Shown here: in pieces, positions 22,831 to 34,602 of the stretch | Layout of the letters: each line of letters opens with the position of its first letter | Position numbering within the stretch: position 1 is the first letter of the stretch | Assembly: GCA_038030265.1 (NCBI GenBank) | Contig: CM075938.1 | Span: forward strand, 24,219,009-24,283,008 | Reading direction: 5' to 3' | Origin: Corythucha ciliata | Taxonomy: Eukaryota > Arthropoda > Insecta > Hemiptera > Tingidae | Length of the DNA stretch: 64,000 bases | Notes under the pieces: model-generated | The model's input: only the letters and a program-made list of their open reading frames with translations | Database searches by the model: none | Told to the model about the DNA's origin: nothing | Made by a program: the position numbers and the translations under genes

Positions 22831-24439
22831 CATAGCCCGTCAAGAAGAACATGAAGCCGCGGCCAGCGCTCTCCCATTCGATTTTCTTGCAACTTATATT
22901 TCCTCTACTTTCATTGCCGAATCGGTTGTCTCACTGTTCACCGAAGATAAGTGTCATTATTAATCCGAAGTTCCATGGAGGGGGTAAGAAATAATAGCTA
23001 GAGGGGCTGATCATAGGAGGACGTGGTTCACGTTTAACTTGACGGGCGACCTAAAAATCGACCTACGTCCAATCGCGTGTATAGAAACTTATCACTTCCC
23101 CGACGCCACAGGGTGACAGACAGCACAAGCTATCCAGTCATAAGTTAAACATTCCAATACGATCTTTTGCATAAAAACGTATACAACCGGACAGAAGACA
23201 AGGCAATCCCATTTGTCAATGTCGCTCTTCTCCCTACGAGCATTAAAATTTCGCCGTAGCATCCTTTTTACAAAATCGCCACTTTCCGGGTCACTTGTCA
23301 ATTTATTCGCTTTTTAACTAGACGGATCCGGTGTTACAGAGTTTCTGGCTAAGAAGGAAGTTACAGTAGACCACCGTAGTTATACAGGGTCGCAGCTCAA
23401 CGGAGATTTTCAGTCGAGTTTCCGGCACACGAACTCTTCTCTTATACTTACTTATATGACGGATGCTGTTAGATAAGACGCTGGAAATTAATTAACTGTT
23501 TTTTTTTATTTAAAAAAAAATGGTGTGATACGCATTCATGAGAGTACTTTAAAAGTGTAGTATCGTGATCCCAGACACCCCGCCCGAACCTCCCAAAACC
23601 GAGATGAAATGAAGCATGCGTTCATTTTGTAATAGTTCAAACTAGATAAACTCTTGTGAAAGCTTCAAAACGAAATGGCTTTGTTAGTGCCTCCTTCCCC
23701 CTCACCGTCATCATCATTCACCATCCTTCATAGCCCGATCATAATTTTTCCCACTAAAAATCGCTCTTTTTTCTCTCGCTCGCTCGTTATTTTCCCCTTT
23801 AAGGTTCATTGCCCTTTTTTCAATTTGTTTTCTATTTCTGGGTGAATTGACGTTTCCTATTTCATTATTTTTCGAGAAATGTTACTAATTCTATTTTGTG
23901 TTTGGCTCTACCCATGGGAATTTCAGCTTCATTGGCAATAACATATATAAAAATATAAAAATAGTAGTATAGGTATTGGTTCCTATTTTTAAAAAAATGG
24001 GGGATACTTACTGAAAACAAGCCGTTAATGGTTATTAAGCTTTTCTTCTTGTTTTTGTGGGAGTGGGTGTGTAAATAACAATAGCAAAGTGTTTTGTCCG
24101 TTTCAAAACTTTGTCGAGAGGGAGCACAGAACAGTAAAAAAGAAAAACGAAAACACTTTTTAGCCTAATAGGTTTTGTGGAATTACGAAATACTTGAAAG
24201 CGGAAGGTACGCTTATAACCGTGAAAAAAAAACAACAAAAAACAATCTATGTATCACATAAAGGTTTCGAGGAAACGATTTAAGGGCGTTGGGAACGATT
24301 TATAATCAAATTTGCAGGCAAATCAATCGAATCTCTCTTATTGTACAGCTTTGATTTAGTAGAAGGCAAGAAAATATATGTATATTATAAAACATAACGA
24401 ATGGAGTAAATACAGGCTGGCTACCTCGGGTTTCCGCGG
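22831..24439. other. Intergenic, no gene recognised
   Basis: AT-rich sequence with scattered short frames on both strands, none resembling a known protein. Confidence 0.4.
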
Positions 24440-25075
24440 CCATTAAAAAAAAGCCCCAAAACTTGCAATTTCGCTGAAATTAAGACCCAAAACTCGCTAT
24501 TTCGTTAATATTCTTCCAATTTAAAGGATATTTGTAGCTCAAAACATTGCAATTTCGCGACTATTCATCCGACTTGGGGCGCTGTCGGGACGAGTAGCCA
24601 GCCAGGGGGCTCCGAGCCCACAGAAAAAGGCCTCGACGCTAGCAATCCCGCTGAAATTAAGATCCAGAACTTGTAATTTCGTGGAAATCTACACCTGAAA
24701 CTTAAAATTTGCTGATGTTTCGCTCCGAGGCTTACAAATTCACGGATATTCAGCAAGGAAACTTCCAATTTAAATTTAAAGGAAATCCAGCCACGAAACT
24801 TCCCATTTCTGCGAATATTAATCCAGGAAACTTCCTTTTTCTCGAAGAAGCTGCTTATGTTGCAAACTCACCCGGTGTAAGATACTCGTCAGGGCACTGT
24901 CGGGGCCACCAACTAGCTAGGCCGGGTGCCACGGCTACTAAAAATAAAAGGTATTAAAGAAGCGATTTCGAGAAGAAAAAATTCATAAACTAGCATTTCG
25001 CGGCTATTCATTAAGATTTCCGAAGACTGCGCCAGGGGGTCGAGGAAAAAAAATTGCCCTAAAACTTGCAATTTA
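24440..25075 (+). repeat. ~31-bp array, CTTGCAATTTCGC type
   Basis: Units such as ACTTGCAATTTCGCTGAAAT and AACATTGCAATTTCGCGAC are separated by GC-rich inserts containing GCGCTGTCGGGAC and CACTGTCGGGGCC. The same mixture occurs at 8.1-8.9 kb, and both loci lead into the same downstream repeat. Confidence 0.6.
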
Positions 25076-25521
25076 GGGGGGGGGGTGAAATTGACGGCTT
25101 GTTTAAGACGAACCTCGTAAGCTTCACGATAAAAAAGTCACTGTCCACAGTTACCGAAATTGTGGTGAAATTGTCAGTTTCCAAGCGACTTTGTTAATTT
25201 AATGGCAAAACTCCAACAGATTACATCGAAATACAGTCATTTTTCTACGTTTTTCATGTCCTTAGAGCCAAAATTGACAGTACTATCCAGAAAAACAGTG
25301 ACAGAAAAACAATCATTTTTGATAAGGAGCGTCCGCGCGTTCCCCAGGCAAAATTTCAAGATTTTGTCGTTTTTCAAGGGTAAAATGTTAAGTTTACATG
25401 CCAAGTTGGAAGTTTGAAGCGGTAAATTAAATTGACAGTTTCAAGGAGTAGCTAATTTGAATAAGGTTTGCCTTGAACAAAGGCGGCTTAAAGAAGAGCA
25501 GCCCCGTCTTGCCAACGCCCT

Positions 25522-25522
<1 letters not shown>

Positions 25523-25581
<59 letters not shown>
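25523..25581 (+). repeat. (ATA/TAA)n microsatellite = SINE 3' tail
   Basis: About 20 uninterrupted ATA-type trinucleotides. Because it is the tail of the minus-strand SINE, its length probably reflects the insertion plus later slippage. Confidence 0.95.
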
Positions 25582-25856
25582 TAGTGGGCGCCGGGTTTCG
25601 AACCCGGCAGGCGCCAAAGCCTCTTTTGGGCTCATACGCCGTACCCTGATCCAACCGTGTACTTCACACCCGTACTACGCGGGCGTTTCGGTCGGTGCGC
25701 GGTTTGTTGAACGCACAGCGCCGGGAACGCCCACACGAAGCCGAGTGTGCTGTGTCACAGTTCGCCGCTGCCTTATAGTGAAATGGGCAATTGCTAGATT
25801 CGAACCCAGGCCCGCTGGGTTGCGAAGCGAGTATTGTATCCATTACACCACCGAGG
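25523..25856 (-). mobile_element. tRNA-derived SINE with (ATT)n tail
   Basis: Read on the minus strand, the head (about 25856-25782) has Pol III A-box-like TGGTGTAATGG and B-box GGTTCGAATCT. The body is about 200 bp and contains a second GGTTCGAA element inside a perfect palindrome (GCCGGGTTCGAAACCCGGC, 25589-25607). It ends in a long (ATT)n tail. Both sides carry CGCCCTT (25516-25522 and 25857-25863), a 7-bp target duplication. The head resembles a tRNA-Arg-type sequence, but its anticodon arm does not fold, so it is not a tRNA gene. Confidence 0.85.
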
Positions 25857-26379
25857 CGCCCTTGGTGAAATTGTCAGTTATTGGTCAGAAAGTTCATAAT
25901 AGAAGGTTACCCAGACAATTTCCCGGCGCAGAATGGCCAGTTTTGATGAGTGTAGTGACACTTTCTGTGTACGATCAGTGTCTGCGGGGATGAATTGACG
26001 ATTTCTTTGTCGAGTGCTGAGTTCGCGAATTACTGTTTTGGGGCAACCATAGTATTTTACTAACAATCCTGTTTTTAAGGTTACATCGACGTTTTCTTAG
26101 ATTGCGTAGCCGGCTCCAGGACTTCAGGAGTGAAATGATGGTTTTCTTGTTGAGTTCCAAAAGGCCGTTAGTCACTTTCTGGTGGCTAAATTAATGAAGT
26201 TATTTAGGGAATCTTTGGGGTAATGACTTAGTTTGTTTTAAAAAGTCAGGTTTTGCGCCTAAAGTGGCTGTATTATGAAATCACGTGGACCTCTACCTGA
26301 CCTCTCTCTACACCTTATTAAATTCAGTTGGAAAGTGAATATCAGCCAGAAATTGGATGATCCTAAACTCAGGAAATGG

Positions 26380-26520
26380 TTTTATTTAGGATAAATTAAT
26401 TTCCGAAAGAGCCAAATCCGTGAAACTTGATTTTAGAAATAGTCAAACCCACAAAATTGTGATGGTTTTAAGGAGCCTTCCGTGAAAATGGGTTTTGAAA
26501 GAGCCAATTGTTCTCGCTGT
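26380..26520 (+). repeat. Short ~30-bp array, GAGCCAAATCCGTGAAA type
   Basis: Three to four units of AGAGCCAAATCCGTGAAACT and similar, matching the array at 28.8-29.4 kb. Confidence 0.5.
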
Positions 26521-28829
26521 CTTGCTTTTCGACTAGATAAGCGCCTGGTAATTTCAACTGCCTCTCTATCCCTTAAATTTCAAGTCGGCTCTAATTTTCA
26601 AGCCGGTTCTAATTCACTGAAATCATCCTAATTTAACGTGCGATTCATAATAGCTCTAGAAACTGCGCAACTATTACACTGAGTATATTCTCTGGCTCCC
26701 TCATCATGACGTCATGTGTGTTGTGTGTACCGAAGCAGTTGACACAACTCGCACAACGTTCTTCTAGTCTAAAAATGAAACGTACATTCCCATTCCTGAA
26801 ATAAACTTCGTTAAAAGAACGTAAACGATACCGCACCCTTCTCCCTTACTATAGTTCGTTGTCGGGCTGCTGTGATTGAGTCTCAACGGAATGTACATCT
26901 TATGAAAGAGCCTAACGAAAATAATTTTCTTACTCATCTTTGGACAGCGCCCCGTCTCTGAATACTTCCTCCCCTTTTTCCAAATATAGATCTATGTGTT
27001 ACTTGAAAACATTTTTTTAGCCCTCCTTTACATTTGAGAAAACATCCCCCCCCCCCTACCACCATCGTGATTTTATTTTCCCACCTATGCGTAGGGGGCA
27101 AATAAAACTATTCTATACGACTGGTTGGAACGCGTGTCTAACGCGTATTTTCCTTCCTCCCCCACCGTTCAAAAGAGAAATTAGCGTGTTTCTCGCGCCT
27201 CGATAAAAAACACGTTCCATTAAAGCGCCACCGCCTCTTTTTACAATCCGTTAAACTGGCAAGGCGAGAGTCTCGCTTTTTCAAGGGGGATGCTTCGCGT
27301 TCCTTGCACCTATACACAGTTTGAACTGGAATGGTTCCAATAAAAATTGTACCGACGGACGCTCGTGTATTTATGAGTCGTAGGAGCCCACCTGAAGCAA
27401 AAAGTGAACCGTTGAATTGATTATTTATGAAGTATTCAGCTCCTATTATGGGCAATGGTTTGTTAACTTCCGGAGATATTCTTGTCGGGCGCCTCTTCTC
27501 CGCACTTCGGACCGCGCCAAGACTAATTTATTCGCTGACCTATCCGTTCATTAATGACTCGCTAATGTTATTAAAGCGACGATTTTTTTTTTTTACTTGA
27601 GTCCACGTTACTACCTGAAAATGTTAATTAGTGCGTGAGAAATGAAAGGCCAAATGTTAACGACAATGCTGCCGAATACGATAAGTCCCACATTATTAGA
27701 ACCGGCAAAAACGAATGTAATTTACAGGCAATTATCGGTTCAAGAATGAACCATCATAACGCTCTTTACAACGATTTTAGAGACGCTTTCAATCAAGGAG
27801 CTCATATTTACCATGACCTGAATTTTCACGTGACACCACTGGCAATACACGCGCTTGCATTGCATCCGTATTTGGGTCCAATAATATACTTGAAACACCA
27901 CTGTTTTAAATTAACTTTTTTTCTTGTGTGCCGTCCAAAGTTGAAGGACTCTAGCACTTACTTGAGGTAGTTGAAGGGATGACGCAAAATACTTATATTA
28001 AAAAAACGCTAAGAAAAGTAATCAGTGAGGCTAGAAATTAAATGAAGATCCAATCATTAATTTCTATAACGTTTCTATTTGTCTCGCCGAGATTAGAGTA
28101 GGTAGGTGTCATTAAAGAATTTTCTAATCGACAAAAGTACGTCTGAGCGTTCAAGTCATCAATTTCGAGCAGGCGAAAAGGGGTTAAACACCCCAAGGTG
28201 TTTTTGCCGCGCGTTAATTAGTGATTTCGTCCGGCTTTGGTGACGAGAAAAATTGTCGAATCGCCCCGACTGATCATTTGTGAAAAACAATTGTTTCTTT
28301 TTCTCGGGAATATTAAACAAAAAATATTTTCCCAACGTTACAAATCTAAATTGTTGAAGATTCAAAGGGGAAACAATAGAACATCGTATTCCATAAAACA
28401 TGAACAGAACGGCCCTTAGTTTTTTTTAAAAAATTCTTTTTAGGAGCCTAAAAAGGGTGGTTGGTGCTTTGAATTTTTACTCTTTCAAGCTCGTGAATGA
28501 TTCAGGTTCGTAATCGTAGGTTCCATCGGACGAACTCAGTTTTTACTCAAAAATACGCTTGAAATCGGTCGTTCCATTTTGTCAATGAATAAGCAAAAAG
28601 CAAAGCACTCAACTTGTTTTCGACAACTATGAATATAAGGACCTTAAAGTTGGCGTTGAAAAATCTCAATGTCTGTTAGGGAGCAGATGAGCCGTGGCAG
28701 ATGGAGCAGTTCAGGATTGACGTTATAGACGTTACCTTACAAAGTCAAATGTTTGGGATAACAAAAGAATAACGCTTTCTTGGCAGTTCGGGATGGCAAA
28801 CGAGCTGAGGCATGTTAATATGTATTTGC
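26521..28829. other. Intergenic, no gene recognised
   Basis: The longest frame (27635-27970, 111 codons, +) has no recognisable motif. A 10-C run lies near 27047. Nothing else supported. Confidence 0.4.
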
Positions 28830-29420
28830 AAGAACCAAATCCGTGAAATTTGTTTTTTTCCAAGAGCCTGGCCCACAAAATTGGTTCTTGAAGATGGAAA
28901 CCCGAAATAATTTATTCGCTGACGAAATTCTTTTAAGCGACTGAAACGGCTCGTGGCTGCAACCTGTAAAATTGGAGTTTTTCATGGCCAAACCCACGAG
29001 AATGGGCTTCTCAATAGGTAAACCCTCTCAAAATTGTTTTTTTGAACCCCGCCAATTTCGTTTTCCAATAGGAGCCCAATCCACGAGAATGGTGTTTTAG
29101 TGACTGAACCCCACGAAATTGTTTTTCTCGGTGATCGAAGCCCACGAAATGGGTTTATATTTAGAGTCAAATCCTCGATAATGGGGTTTTTCAACTCCGG
29201 AACGCCACCAAATTGGTTTTGGAACAACCATACCCGTAAAATTGATTATATTTTTTTACAGAGCCAAACCTTCGTTTTGAGTACGCCGTTCACGCGGAAT
29301 AGTGTATGTTTTGACGAGCCGAACCCATGAGAATGGTTTTTCCAAGAGCTAAGCCGGCGAAATTGATTTTCCGAGTGCCTAATTGCTACTGCGAATTTCG
29401 TTTTCTGAAGAGCCGAAATC
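28830..29420 (+). repeat. ~30-bp array, GAGCCAAACCCACGAAATTGG type
   Basis: About 18 diverged units on the theme GAGCCRAACCCACGAAATTGG-TTTTT-. The reverse complement of this unit is almost the unit of the array at 47.8-48.5 kb (CCAATTTCGTG-TTTTGGCTC). Confidence 0.75.
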
Positions 29421-29499
29421 AATCGGGGCGTGGTGGCAGAAATCTCTATGGGGCTCCCTTGTCTATAAAGTCTAAATGAAAAATAAATATAAGTTTTAC

Positions 29500-29740
29500 G
29501 TTGCTTTGAATTACACCTTATCCATGGTTTTGCGCTTTTTATCGCAATTTAAGGCACTAATTAGCGGTTGTTACCAATTTCAGCCACAATTCAGCGTTGT
29601 TCTAAATTACAGCCATAAATTAGTGGTTCTCTTCTCAAAGTCATGAATGAGCGCTTTATTTCTCAATTATAGTCACGGAGTTGCGCCCTCAGAAGCCGCA
29701 AATTAGCCGCGAGGTTGTCAATTTTAGCTGCGAATTAGAC
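29500..29740 (-). repeat. ~30-bp array, minus orientation
   Basis: Units containing CAATTTCAGCCACAATTCAG, AATTTTAGCTGCGAATTAG and TCTCAATTATAGTCACGGAG. These are the reverse complement of the CTAATTCGCGGCTAAAATTG unit at 13.5-16.3 kb. Confidence 0.6.
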
Positions 29741-30138
29741 TCAGTGGCCACCAGATCTCCTCAGATAACTGTAAATTGTCCAGCTTCACGACAGCTATGA
29801 CCAAATCCCACTTCGCCCCGCCTGATTGGGTTTATTGTCAACATTTAGCTCACAGACGACAGGTAAACCACAAAACTACTGATCTTCGGCCAAGAAACAT
29901 ATCACGCCCAGAATCTGTCAATCTAACGCCGGGGTCATTCTATTAAAAAACGTACTATGCATTTGACGGACTGTCCGCAATTAAAGTAGGACATGGTCCA
30001 GGTAGCAATAAATTTTTGCCGTAAATCGTAGCCGTGGGTGCCTGAGTTGTCAGCCTTCCCTCGTGCGTCAATAACGTATACCGGTTGCACACGTTGCGGG
30101 AATTACAAGTTGAGTTGTAACTCCATGTTTGGTCCACA

Positions 30139-30280
30139 CTTATGGCGTTTTCCGTTTGCATAAAATTCAGCTTTGGAGCCGAGCATCCGTCTTCTCTTAA
30201 TTATATCATATGGTAACGGAGAAGATGGGTGAAAATGCTCGGCTCCAGAGCTTTTATGCAAATGGAAAATGTCATTATGG
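30139..30280. mobile_element. MITE, GGCGTTTTCC family, copy 1
   Basis: Left arm TTTTCCGTTTGCATAAAA...GGAGCCGAGCAT...CATCTTCTC-like sequence pairs with its inverse on the right. About 140 bp. Shares its outer end with the element at 37866-38003. Confidence 0.7.
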
Positions 30281-30416
30281 CGAATTTCACCACCGGGAGT
30301 TAGGTTGGAGTTACCAAACTCTAACATTGTTTGCATAAATTGTGGCGCATTTTTTTCGTTAATTCTGAGTTAACGTAACTCAAACCTTAACTCTCGTTGG
30401 TGAAATCCACCATTAG
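30279..30416. mobile_element. MITE, GGTGAAATCCACC-ended family
   Basis: The left end GAATTTCACCACCGGGAGTTAGG and the right end, inverted, GGATTTCACCAACGAGAGTTAAGG pair. Directly abuts the preceding MITE. A half-related sequence (GGTGGATTTCACCA) lies at about 9400. Confidence 0.65.
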
Positions 30417-30445
30417 TGAATTATGCTCATACGTGGATATTATAG

Positions 30446-30585
30446 AGGCCCGTTCACAAGCTCTATGTTTGCGTTGTGTGGAGTCTACGCCACCAAACAA
30501 ATTATGCGTTCTCTCGAAAAATGAAGCATTTTGACAGGCTGCATAGACATCACACAACGAAAGCATAGAGCTTGTGAACGGGCCT
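30446..30585. mobile_element. MITE, AGGCCCGTTCACAAGC family
   Basis: Terminal inverted repeats AGGCCCGTTCACAAGCTCTATG at both ends, continuing as TTTGCGTTGTGTG / CTTTCGTTGTGTG. Flanks TAG and TAA suggest a 3-bp TA-rich target. 140 bp. A minus-strand ORF across it is an artefact. Confidence 0.85.
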
Positions 30586-30589
30586 TAAT

Positions 30590-33400
30590 GGACTCGAAAA
30601 ACGGCATGAGTAGTGCGTGATGAAGTGTGTGGGAAGGGATAATGCTTAATCTCGGCTCAGATTCCAGCTCCCTCCATTTCCTACTGGCTTCCAACGCCAC
30701 TGGAGTCTGTTGAGTTTTTTCGTTGATTTGATTGAACAAAAAAAACTTGAGTAAGTAATAAAAAAAAGGGAACAATGCCCTAACGTGCTTGATGAGCTTT
30801 GGGCCGAATGAAAAATAAAAAGTCCAAAGTTTGTGTTTTTAATACCAAAACGAAAAAATCAAAAATCAGTAACACGAATATGTTTCATTTTCAAAATTGA
30901 GCTTTATTTCGAACAAGAAACTTGTACGTACGAACAGGGCAATTACATAAAATAAAATGAATTTTTGAACGAAATTCTTTCAGAAAAAGAAGTAAACTTC
31001 CTCAGCGCAGGTATAGAGCAGCCGTCTTTTTAGAAATTCAAATTATTTTTACATTAAAATTCAGGGCGATAGGGCCGTTCCCACTATTTTGTATACGCTA
31101 TACCTGCCCCGTTACAGTTCTTATTTTTCACTCGGTGACCGATAAACGATTGGCTTTTCCACGTTGTTTTTAGGGCAAGACCAGACGTTCTGCGATGTAA
31201 ATGCGTTAGACTTTATTAACTAACTAGGCATTGAATTAAATACTGAATTATAAATATTATGAATATATTTGAATGAGATATTAAATATTTAATATTATAC
31301 TTCTAAAAATAGAAAATAAGTAGTCTGGAAACATTTTTATAATTAATCTGTTGATTCTTCGAAGATTGAAACCAAGAAACCCTACGCCATTCACCGCCGT
31401 CAAAACCGTCTGAAACTGCCTGAAATTCAGCAGTTCCACAAAACCACAAGCCTGCGTGTGTGTTGATTTGTGTTACCTTTAATAACGGCCGCTGATTGAA
31501 TGTGGTTCCCTTGTCGGCATAACACGGCCTTCAAACGAAGCCCTTCGCGCGTTTCATAATGGGGAGCATTTTTGTCATCATGGCTGGGGGAAATCGGTCT
31601 TACAGTCAGTTTCGTTGCCGAATCAGCAAGTTCATGCCAGTACCGTCATATTTAAGGGAGAATATTCATTTCATTAATCAGACAGTTTCTTGGACTCAAG
31701 TCTCTTTGAAAGAGAAGTGACTTTTTTCAGTTAACTGCCAAGAGTCACTGTGTTCACTCGAGATTCAATTACTCGAATCTCAATGGAACGAAATTTAGTG
31801 AATGGAGGGGGGTGCTTAATCTTTGTCCCCCTTGGAATATACTTAGGCCGCCTGCTCCACCTGTGCGAACAAAGCGAATACCAATGTTGAGTACACTCAG
31901 CTCGTTGAGAGGCCAATATATTGCGATAAAGTTTCGTATCGTTAGAGATTAGGCTGATTAGAACGTCAAAGCGACCCCAATACATAAACAACAACAACAA
32001 TAGCAAGTGCTCAATGAGCCGAATGAATCATGACAAAAATCCCCATAAAAAAAATCATGGAATGATATGACTGGACAGTGGGCCTGTCGGATTTATTTGA
32101 ACAGTTGTTACCATCGTAACGAAGTGAAAATGAAAAGTCAATTAGAAAATATCCCACAATGGCGATTGTTTCCTTTTTAAAAAATCATTAACTTTACACA
32201 CTCACCGTACAGTACAGTAAAGCTAGCTAAACGCCCGAACATCCAAAAAAAAAAGTTGGTTCCAGCGCTAAATTGTACCATCTGCTCACAGTAGTACGCA
32301 GTAGAAAGTTACCGGACGCAGAGCGTCGGGTTTTGGAGTAGGGGTGTAGGAAGACAAAAATTATCGGTTTTTCACAGTTTTTCGCCTATATCTTGATAGC
32401 TGAAGGGTTTAGCGAAGACGATTCCAAAAGTATTTGCATTAAATTGTGAACAAAAAAGTTCCACACAATTTTTCCCCCCACGAACGGTTACAGAGATAGA
32501 ATGGGGGCCAAAAGTACCATATTCTTGATTTTTTGTGAGAAATATGAAAAGTACACCTGCCTGTGATAAGCACTAGGTCTTTGGTATAATGATGGACATA
32601 CGGAAGCTGGTTAGAGTAGACCTGATTTAGCGTCGATTGTACCATTGCACTTTGTCCGACAACTTCTTGGTTTTCGTGATATCGAACATAATCGTTGTTT
32701 ATCCTTATTTCTCGGTTTCCCCCGTAAAACTGTTGACAGCGCTTTTTATAAAGGTGTTAAATGGAGACTAAGCAGACCGTTGGAAAGATCACACAAATTT
32801 ACATCAAAGTGAGCTATCACCACCGAAAATGTCCCTTCTCGCGGGACTCTGCAAAGGGTTGGAATTGACGAAGTGCCATTTTCAGGTAATTCCCCATTCC
32901 TCTAGCCCCGATAACGTGTCCATTCCAAGTGCCACTGAAAGTCCTGAAAAATGGGAAAGCATGAGTAGTTGGATACTCCCACACCTACGACCCTTAATAT
33001 TTGATCCCATCACTGATGCCCGCCGCGCCGCCTGCTTGAATACCTTACAGGAGCGCTACGTGACTCTTACTGTTAGTTAGGTATGGGGACCACAGTGCGC
33101 TTGCCGGCTTGCATATTCTAGGACACAACCAAAGCCAAGGACACGAACACGGTTTTAATAGTCATCAAATCATTCGTGAAGGAGGGAGTAATTCTCTTAA
33201 TAAAATCCAGGCAACCTAGGTTATTCTAACATTAAACGAATAGTGATATTCGAAAAGTACGTATACACTTGTTATTTCCAAAGACTATAAGTTCCATCAC
33301 TCACTGATCGAACGAGCTTCCTTCAGACACGTGACATTAATGCAGTAAGACACTGATAATTCAATTGAAACGCCCTGGGAATGAATATGGAAATTATAAA
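30590..33400. other. Intergenic, no gene recognised
   Basis: Contains short frames only. A frame at 32829-33080 (+) has possible donor and acceptor sites but no recognisable protein. I see no array here. Confidence 0.4.
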
Positions 33401-33403
33401 AAT

Positions 33404-33722
33404 TTAAATCATGTGCAAATTGGGAGCATTCAGAAAAACGGATGGAGTCCTCAACATCATATTAAAAAATATATCGAATAATACCGGACCCGGATGTGAC
33501 CCTTGTGGAACTCCTATCCCCAAAGAAACTGGCTTAGCCTGTCGTCTCATTGCAAAGATGTAGGAAATAAATCTGTTAAAGGGCTGAGTTCCAACCTGCC
33601 TGGCTTCTACACTACAGAATTGACCACACCTGAGAGTAGACGCTGAGGTCCTGGACGCCTTACCGGCGGGAGGCCATACACCAGCAGTGTTCTTTGATTT
33701 GGCTGAAGCGTTTGACACTGTA
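33404..33722. pseudogene. Non-LTR reverse transcriptase fragment with internal inversion
   Basis: On the minus strand (about 33590-33404) the frame reads RRQAKPVSLGIGVPQGSHPG then PVLFDIFF. This is RT motif B (GVPQGS) followed by the LF block. On the plus strand (about 33630-33722) the frame reads VLDALPAGGHTPAVFFDLAE then AFDTV and a stop. This is the region up to RT motif A (FxDLxxAFDTV). The two motifs normally lie in one frame about 50-60 residues apart; here they face opposite ways. The layout (upstream part inverted, downstream part in sense on the minus strand) is what twin priming of a LINE gives. Finger and thumb regions, the YADD box and tail are not seen. Non-functional. Confidence 0.8.
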
Positions 33723-33724
33723 TG

Positions 33725-33959
33725 AGGAAATACGGATACACTCTGGATTCGGACTATTCCGTTCACATTTATTTTCAAGTTTAGCCACTCCAATTATGTC
33801 ATTTGTTTGGTTCGGAACGGCTGTTATCGGTCAACACCACGAACACGCCCCCCCCCCTCCGACAGTAGGCTCAAAGAATCAGACAGCGGAGCATCCGTGG
33901 CGCCAACTCCACGCAATTCTTTTATCTTTTGGTCTTCTGAAGAAGTGGGGATAATGGTT
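33725..33959. other. Intergenic, 10-C run
   Basis: Short unrecognised frames. A run of C with flanking purines near 33847-33858. Confidence 0.35.
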
Positions 33960-34460
33960 ATTTGGAGATTTTAACCCACGAAATTTGGTTTTTGTGCAAG
34001 CCGAACCCGCGAAATGGATTTTATTAGTGAGCCAAATCCGTGAATAGTCAAAGCCGCAAAATTGATGTTTGGAGGAGCCAATTCCACAATTTTTTTTTTT
34101 TTTTTTTCAAGTCAGGCCGGTAAATTGGTTTCTTAAAATCACTTAAAGGTGGAACGTGGAAGCCCCACAAAATTGATTTATGTGTCGAAAAAATCCCGCG
34201 TAATCGACTTTTTAAGAGCTCAGCACGTGAAATTAGGATTCCCAATGACTAAACCCGGCGAAATAAGTTTCTATTCAGTGACCGGACCCTGGGAAATTGG
34301 TTTTTAAGTGTCAAACCTGTGAAATTGGTTAATTGTATTTACAGTCATAAGTATAATAAAAAAAAAATAAATAAAACACATTGATATTGGTTTTTGAACG
34401 TGTCAAACTTGCAAAATAGGCTCTTTGAGTGCATCGTTCACACGGAATGATGTTTTTGAA
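33960..34460 (+). repeat. ~30-bp array, CCGAACCCGCGAAATGG type
   Basis: Units such as AGCCGAACCCGCGAAATGG, CCAAATCCGTGAAT and CAAACCTGTGAAATTGG at about 30-bp spacing. Same family and orientation as 28.8-29.4 kb. Ends 140 bp before the foldback element. Confidence 0.65.
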
Positions 34461-34602
34461 GAAAACGATTTACATGTAACGATCAAGCTGAAGATGCCTT
34501 GACGGAAAGGGGTTTCAGACGGTAGGGCGCAAAATCGTGAGCCCGGCACTTTGTGCGTAACAGAATTTCTCCTCCTAATGAGGTGACAAAAAAATCAAAA
34601 TG

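Larger units (their letters stand above)
25076..26330 (+). repeat. Dispersed repeat, paralogue of 9.0-10.2 kb, split by a SINE
   Basis: Begins with a G-run and follows the landmark order described for 8997-10330. It is interrupted by the SINE at 25523-25856 and resumes at GGTGAAATTGTCAG. The large frame across it is an artefact of the trinucleotide run. Confidence 0.65.

Noticed and set aside
25782..25856. tRNA gene on the minus strand
   Set aside because: A and B boxes are present but the anticodon arm does not fold, and the sequence continues into a SINE body with tail and target duplication.
25457..25993. 178-codon ORF with a poly-Ile stretch (and poly-Tyr/Ile on the other strand)
   Set aside because: It is created by the trinucleotide tail of the SINE and runs through SINE and repeat sequence.
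27635..27970. 111-codon plus-strand ORF
   Set aside because: No motif, low-complexity end, and no splice or promoter support.
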